Below the pieces are notes generated by a model. The model was given only the letters and a program-made list of their open reading frames with translations, made no database searches and was not told where the DNA came from. Position numbers and translations under genes: made by a program. From Nymphaea colorata (taxonomy: Eukaryota; Streptophyta; Magnoliopsida; Nymphaeales; Nymphaeaceae), in contig NC_045143.1 of assembly GCF_008831285.2 (NCBI RefSeq), positions 13,975,151 through 14,039,150 on the forward strand: 64,000 bases of DNA, read 5' to 3'. Below, one piece after another: positions 60,566 through 64,000 of this stretch; within the stretch, counting starts at the first letter, position 1, and every line of letters starts with the position of its first letter.

Positions 60566-61454
60566 GGCCTAGTTTTTCACCAACATTGAATGGTTTCTCA
60601 ACTCCAACCATTTCACTTTCAGCAGTTAATTATGAGTTAAGTTGACTTACCACAAATCGTGGTCCATACCATATCAGTTCAATGACAAACAAAAAACAAA
60701 TTCAAAAGATAACCAATTCAAATCTTGTAATTATTCAAATGTTAAATTTGAACTTCACAATCACAAGCCTACAATATTTTTCTCTACATAGGAAGATTTA
60801 GAACCAATATTCTTAATCATCATATATTTACAACCAATACTCTTAAACATGATCACACACTCTGAACATCTTTCACTTGGTTACAAACAATAACATAAAC
60901 AAGGCCATAAAGGATAACAAAGTCAAAGACTGCCATCAATGGAAGAAATGACTTCTAATTCAGTCTTTCTCTATTTTTGATGTATAAGGAATGCACAGAG
61001 GAGCTGGAACAAAAGAAAATAGTGCAACAATATGAAGCCCAAAAGCATAAGAGCAGAAAGTTATAATGGGAATCACAGTTCATAGGTAGAGTTATCATTG
61101 GATGTACAAACCAAATCCTTCCCCTGATTTAAAACCACAAGTTTTTTATCCAAAAGCTTACATTCCAAGAGTTTTACATCAACATTCCATGCTATCATAA
61201 GTTTATACGTGACTCCACACCACCAAAGATATTACCTGCAAAAGATTTAAATAGTTAGTTCACAAATTACATAAATAGAATACTAAACATGACAAATGGA
61301 AAAAAAATGTACCATGATAATCATGCATTAGATTAACATTTCTCATCAGAATTTTGCTTTGCATAATGAGAACTGTAACACATATTAATTTAAGTATACT
61401 ACTATGTTAATATGTCAAATAAATTAGATTGAACTATGAACATCTTATATTTCA

Positions 61455-63335
61455 CACAAGTTGCATTGATCACGAATCCAACTCTGTATGCAGATTAATA
61501 ATTCAACGTTTTTAGAAGTGATTGAACATCGACAATCATTAAGAATTCTTTCTGATATACTGAATGCAGATTCTGAAGCAACTGTAGATACAAGAATTGT
61601 TAAAGCATCTCGACCCATCTTTGCTACAATTTTATATTTGTTTTCATTTGTCTTCCACTAAGATAGTACGTTAAAGTCTACTAGGTGCAATTTCTTCCAT
61701 TGGATCAATCAAATATTTGTCTAGATCTGTGTGAACCAATATAGGAGGGACATAGCTGAAGTATGCTTTGAACTCATATCTAGCCACACTTCTATACTTT
61801 GTCGTTGCAATCATGGTACTAATAGGTGCATTGCTCCTTTGCCTATTACTTATGTTACTATCATCATACATGTTTTTGTACTTAGCATACAATTCATGAA
61901 CAAATACTTCAAGTTTACAACTTGAACCTAAAATCCAAAACTACCACAATTGCAAAAATAATATTATAGCTCTTTAAGTATTTGTCAAATTTTTCTTGCA
62001 TTTTGTATGTCAATACCCTTATATGTTCATTTGTTTTTCCATGATGCCTGCACAAATGATGGTAAATTGATAAAATTTCTTTAAAATCAAGATTAGATAT
62101 TATCTGCTTAGTGGTAAAATATAGATTTGTTGCATTGTAGGATACCTTCAAGAACTGACATAAATCAGATGCATGAGACCACTCATCATTAAAAGGCAAA
62201 CATGCAAAATTAGGATCACACGATGCCAAATGTTGAAAGACATCTTTGAATAACAATGCATCTCTCAACATTATAAATGTATAGTTCCATCGAATAGGAA
62301 CATCATAGTTTAAACATTTTTGCTCATCCAAACCAATTATCTTTACACATTGTTTCAAAACATGAAATCATTTTGGTGATCTCCTTAAATATTTGACACT
62401 GTCATGAATTTTTGAAATTGTATCATCTATATCATTCATACCGTCTTTAACCATGAGATATATAATATGTGCACCACGACTATGAAAGTATTTTCCTGTC
62501 AATGAAAATGAAATATTATTTTTTCTTTCTATGGTACTTCTCAATAAACTTATTCCACTATCATTTGTTGAATAGTTATTAATAGTAACATAAAACAACT
62601 TCAATTGAATTTCTCACTTTGTAGTAATGCACTCTGATAAAATGTCATATATACAACTTGCATTATGTAGTGGAGACACATGTAAACAATTAAGTATATG
62701 AGGGTGTAACTGTTAATATGTTTCAACGTATTGGGCTGTCTAGCATAAGTATCCTAATGTCTGTTGTGAGAACCACATATCAAATGTCAACAAAACTCAC
62801 TGTATGTGGTTATTTATAACTCATTGATATATCATTTTTTTAGTCTTAAATATTGACTGAACTTCTTTTTTAAGAATTTTTCTAAAAATGAAGCAAACCT
62901 TACATTGCAAGCCTTTAGAAGATCATTATGATATCCATATTATACAAAACTGAAAGGAAGTGCATGCATTATTATACACTTAGCCATACATTTTCTTATA
63001 GTCTCCATATCAAATTTAGTACACATCAGATTCACTAATTCTAAATGACAAAGTTCATTGTTTTTCATCAGTAACTTGTTTTTTTGGCACATGTACCTTT
63101 GTGTTGTTTTAAGTTACTAGTATCATTAGAACTATGTCCACCTAATCGTTCACCACAATGGCTGCATTTTGTATAATTCTTTTCCCTTAAATTGTATCAA
63201 TGTGAAGTCATTCCATACTATTGAAGTTCTTTTTCTATTGGATTCAACTTTCTTTTCTGTAGATGAAAATGATTCATTTTCCTCCATATCTGCCATCAGA
63301 TGATATTCTTCATTCCTAATGGTAGAAGACATAAT
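61455..63335 (-). pseudogene. hAT transposase (BED finger, core, hATC domain)
   Basis: The encoded cut-and-paste transposase is decayed. In minus-strand order: an acidic start (MADMEENESFSS) and the BED finger VWNDFTLIQFKGKELYK, with the CSHCGERL and LKQHKGTC parts in a shifted frame (one extra A near 63163). Then a degenerate middle (CMAKCIIMHALPFSFV). 62604-62368 has HIIYLMVKDGMNDIDDTISK and ends at a TGA in place of a sense codon. 62358-61915 has VPIRWNYTFIMLRDAL and FAIVVVLDFRFKL, where the usual VLDPR has Phe for Pro. 61892-61671 has DLDKYLIDPMEE. Last is the hATC dimerisation domain MGRDALTILVSTVASESAFS (about 61625-61566), then LLICIQSWIRDQCN, preceded by TAG for a conserved Trp. Inactive. 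Confidence 0.92.
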
Positions 63336-64000
63336 TTACTATTTGAAAGGAATTCAAACAACCTAAACACATGAACTCATTCAATTCTTGAGGTGAAGAA
63401 AATGCTAACAAGATTCATATGACATCATGTATACGAAATCATTCAATAACTAAAAAGCTAATCATTGCAGGTGGTGAAATACTACTTGCCATATATAATA
63501 ATATAATAAATAACAAATAATGATCAACCAAATTTTGCCAAGGACACTTCGCTCTATTTTGATTATAAGATGCAGAAAATATGTTTTATTTTGAACAAGT
63601 TGATGTCTACTCATAAATTGAAAATTTGAAGTGCCAATATAGGATAAGACTACAAGAGCTGGTTGAAATGCCCATGTAATAAAGATAGAGGAGAGGAAGG
63701 ATGCTCTTCTTGGTCTTCATCAAATTCTAGTTTTACATATTTAACTTTTCTCTCCATGTAACAAAGACATATGGTAAGGATAAGATGAAGTAGATTCTAA
63801 AAACAATGGTAGAGGTGAAATGTAAAATAGTTAAAATATGAAAGAACTAAACATATGGGAAAAGAACTTTGAAGAGATGTAAAGAAGGAAAACATGTATA
63901 TTACATGCAGATAAAAGAAAAAAGAAATAAAATGCAGCCATGTCTATAACTATCAAAAAAGCAGAGATGGGTGTAGTGTGTTAAAATAAATCCAATAAAC
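63336..64000. other. AT-rich sequence at the window edge
   Basis: No domain recognised. It should include the 5' end of the hAT element, but no terminal sequence like TAGGGATGGGCA in the required orientation was found before the window ends. Confidence 0.4.

Noticed and set aside
1-64000. CRISPR array, operon, or integrated plant virus
   Set aside because: The short direct repeats lack regular unique spacers, genes have plant introns, and no viral coat, movement or replicase motifs were recognised. All RT-bearing pieces have retrotransposon gene orders.

Overview
The window is nuclear DNA from a higher plant, almost certainly an angiosperm. The evidence is a spliced plant-type bHLH transcription-factor gene with GT-AG introns, plant L1-type LINEs, Ty1/copia and Ty3/gypsy LTR retrotransposons, a plant hAT transposase relic, and many long (TA)n and (GA)n microsatellites. 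The sequence does not identify the species. No prokaryotic genes, CRISPR array or rRNA were seen, and tRNA genes were not scanned systematically.

Layout. 1-1158: broken copia pol fragment. 1159-4890: mostly unclassified, with one dispersed repeat. 4890-22745: a Russian-doll nest. A minus-strand copia relic (5244-7787, resuming at 22612) was entered by a full-length plus-strand LINE (7788-22611, 18-bp target-site duplication). That LINE was entered by a plus-strand gypsy element (12121-21232, LTRs 263 and 251 bp, 5-bp duplication GATTG). The gypsy element was entered by a 3.1-kb solo LTR (14129-17274) and by a 705-bp non-autonomous hAT-like element (18436-19140). The copia relic carries a further insertion of about 1.1 kb with a large foldback. 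22746-25204: unclassified, plus a probable LTR remnant. 25205-30805: a second LINE, minus strand, nearly full length with few lesions.

32085-46180: the only convincing host gene, on the minus strand. It is a six-exon bHLH122/bHLH130-type transcription factor. All five introns agree in phase and the predicted protein is 377 aa. Its introns (about 1-3.7 kb) hold microsatellites, a MITE-like foldback and a segmental duplication.

46900-54780: AT-rich, repeat-rich intergenic DNA with no supported gene. 54780-59223: a rearranged copia cluster. An inverted protease-integrase piece abuts a plus-strand RT-RNase H piece, followed by an LTR-like segment and a second gag-protease piece. 60441-63335: a decayed hAT transposon on the minus strand (BED finger, transposase core, hATC dimerisation domain).

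How it fits together. The mobile genes are all pseudogenes to some degree. The nest gives a relative insertion order: copia, then LINE, then gypsy, then solo LTR and hAT-like element. Each step is supported by a target-site duplication and by the interrupted reading frame resuming on the far side. The bHLH gene is predicted to be functional and stands alone between two transposon-dense blocks. I did not find a convincing previously undescribed system. The most notable items are the depth of the nest and the structures listed under findings.
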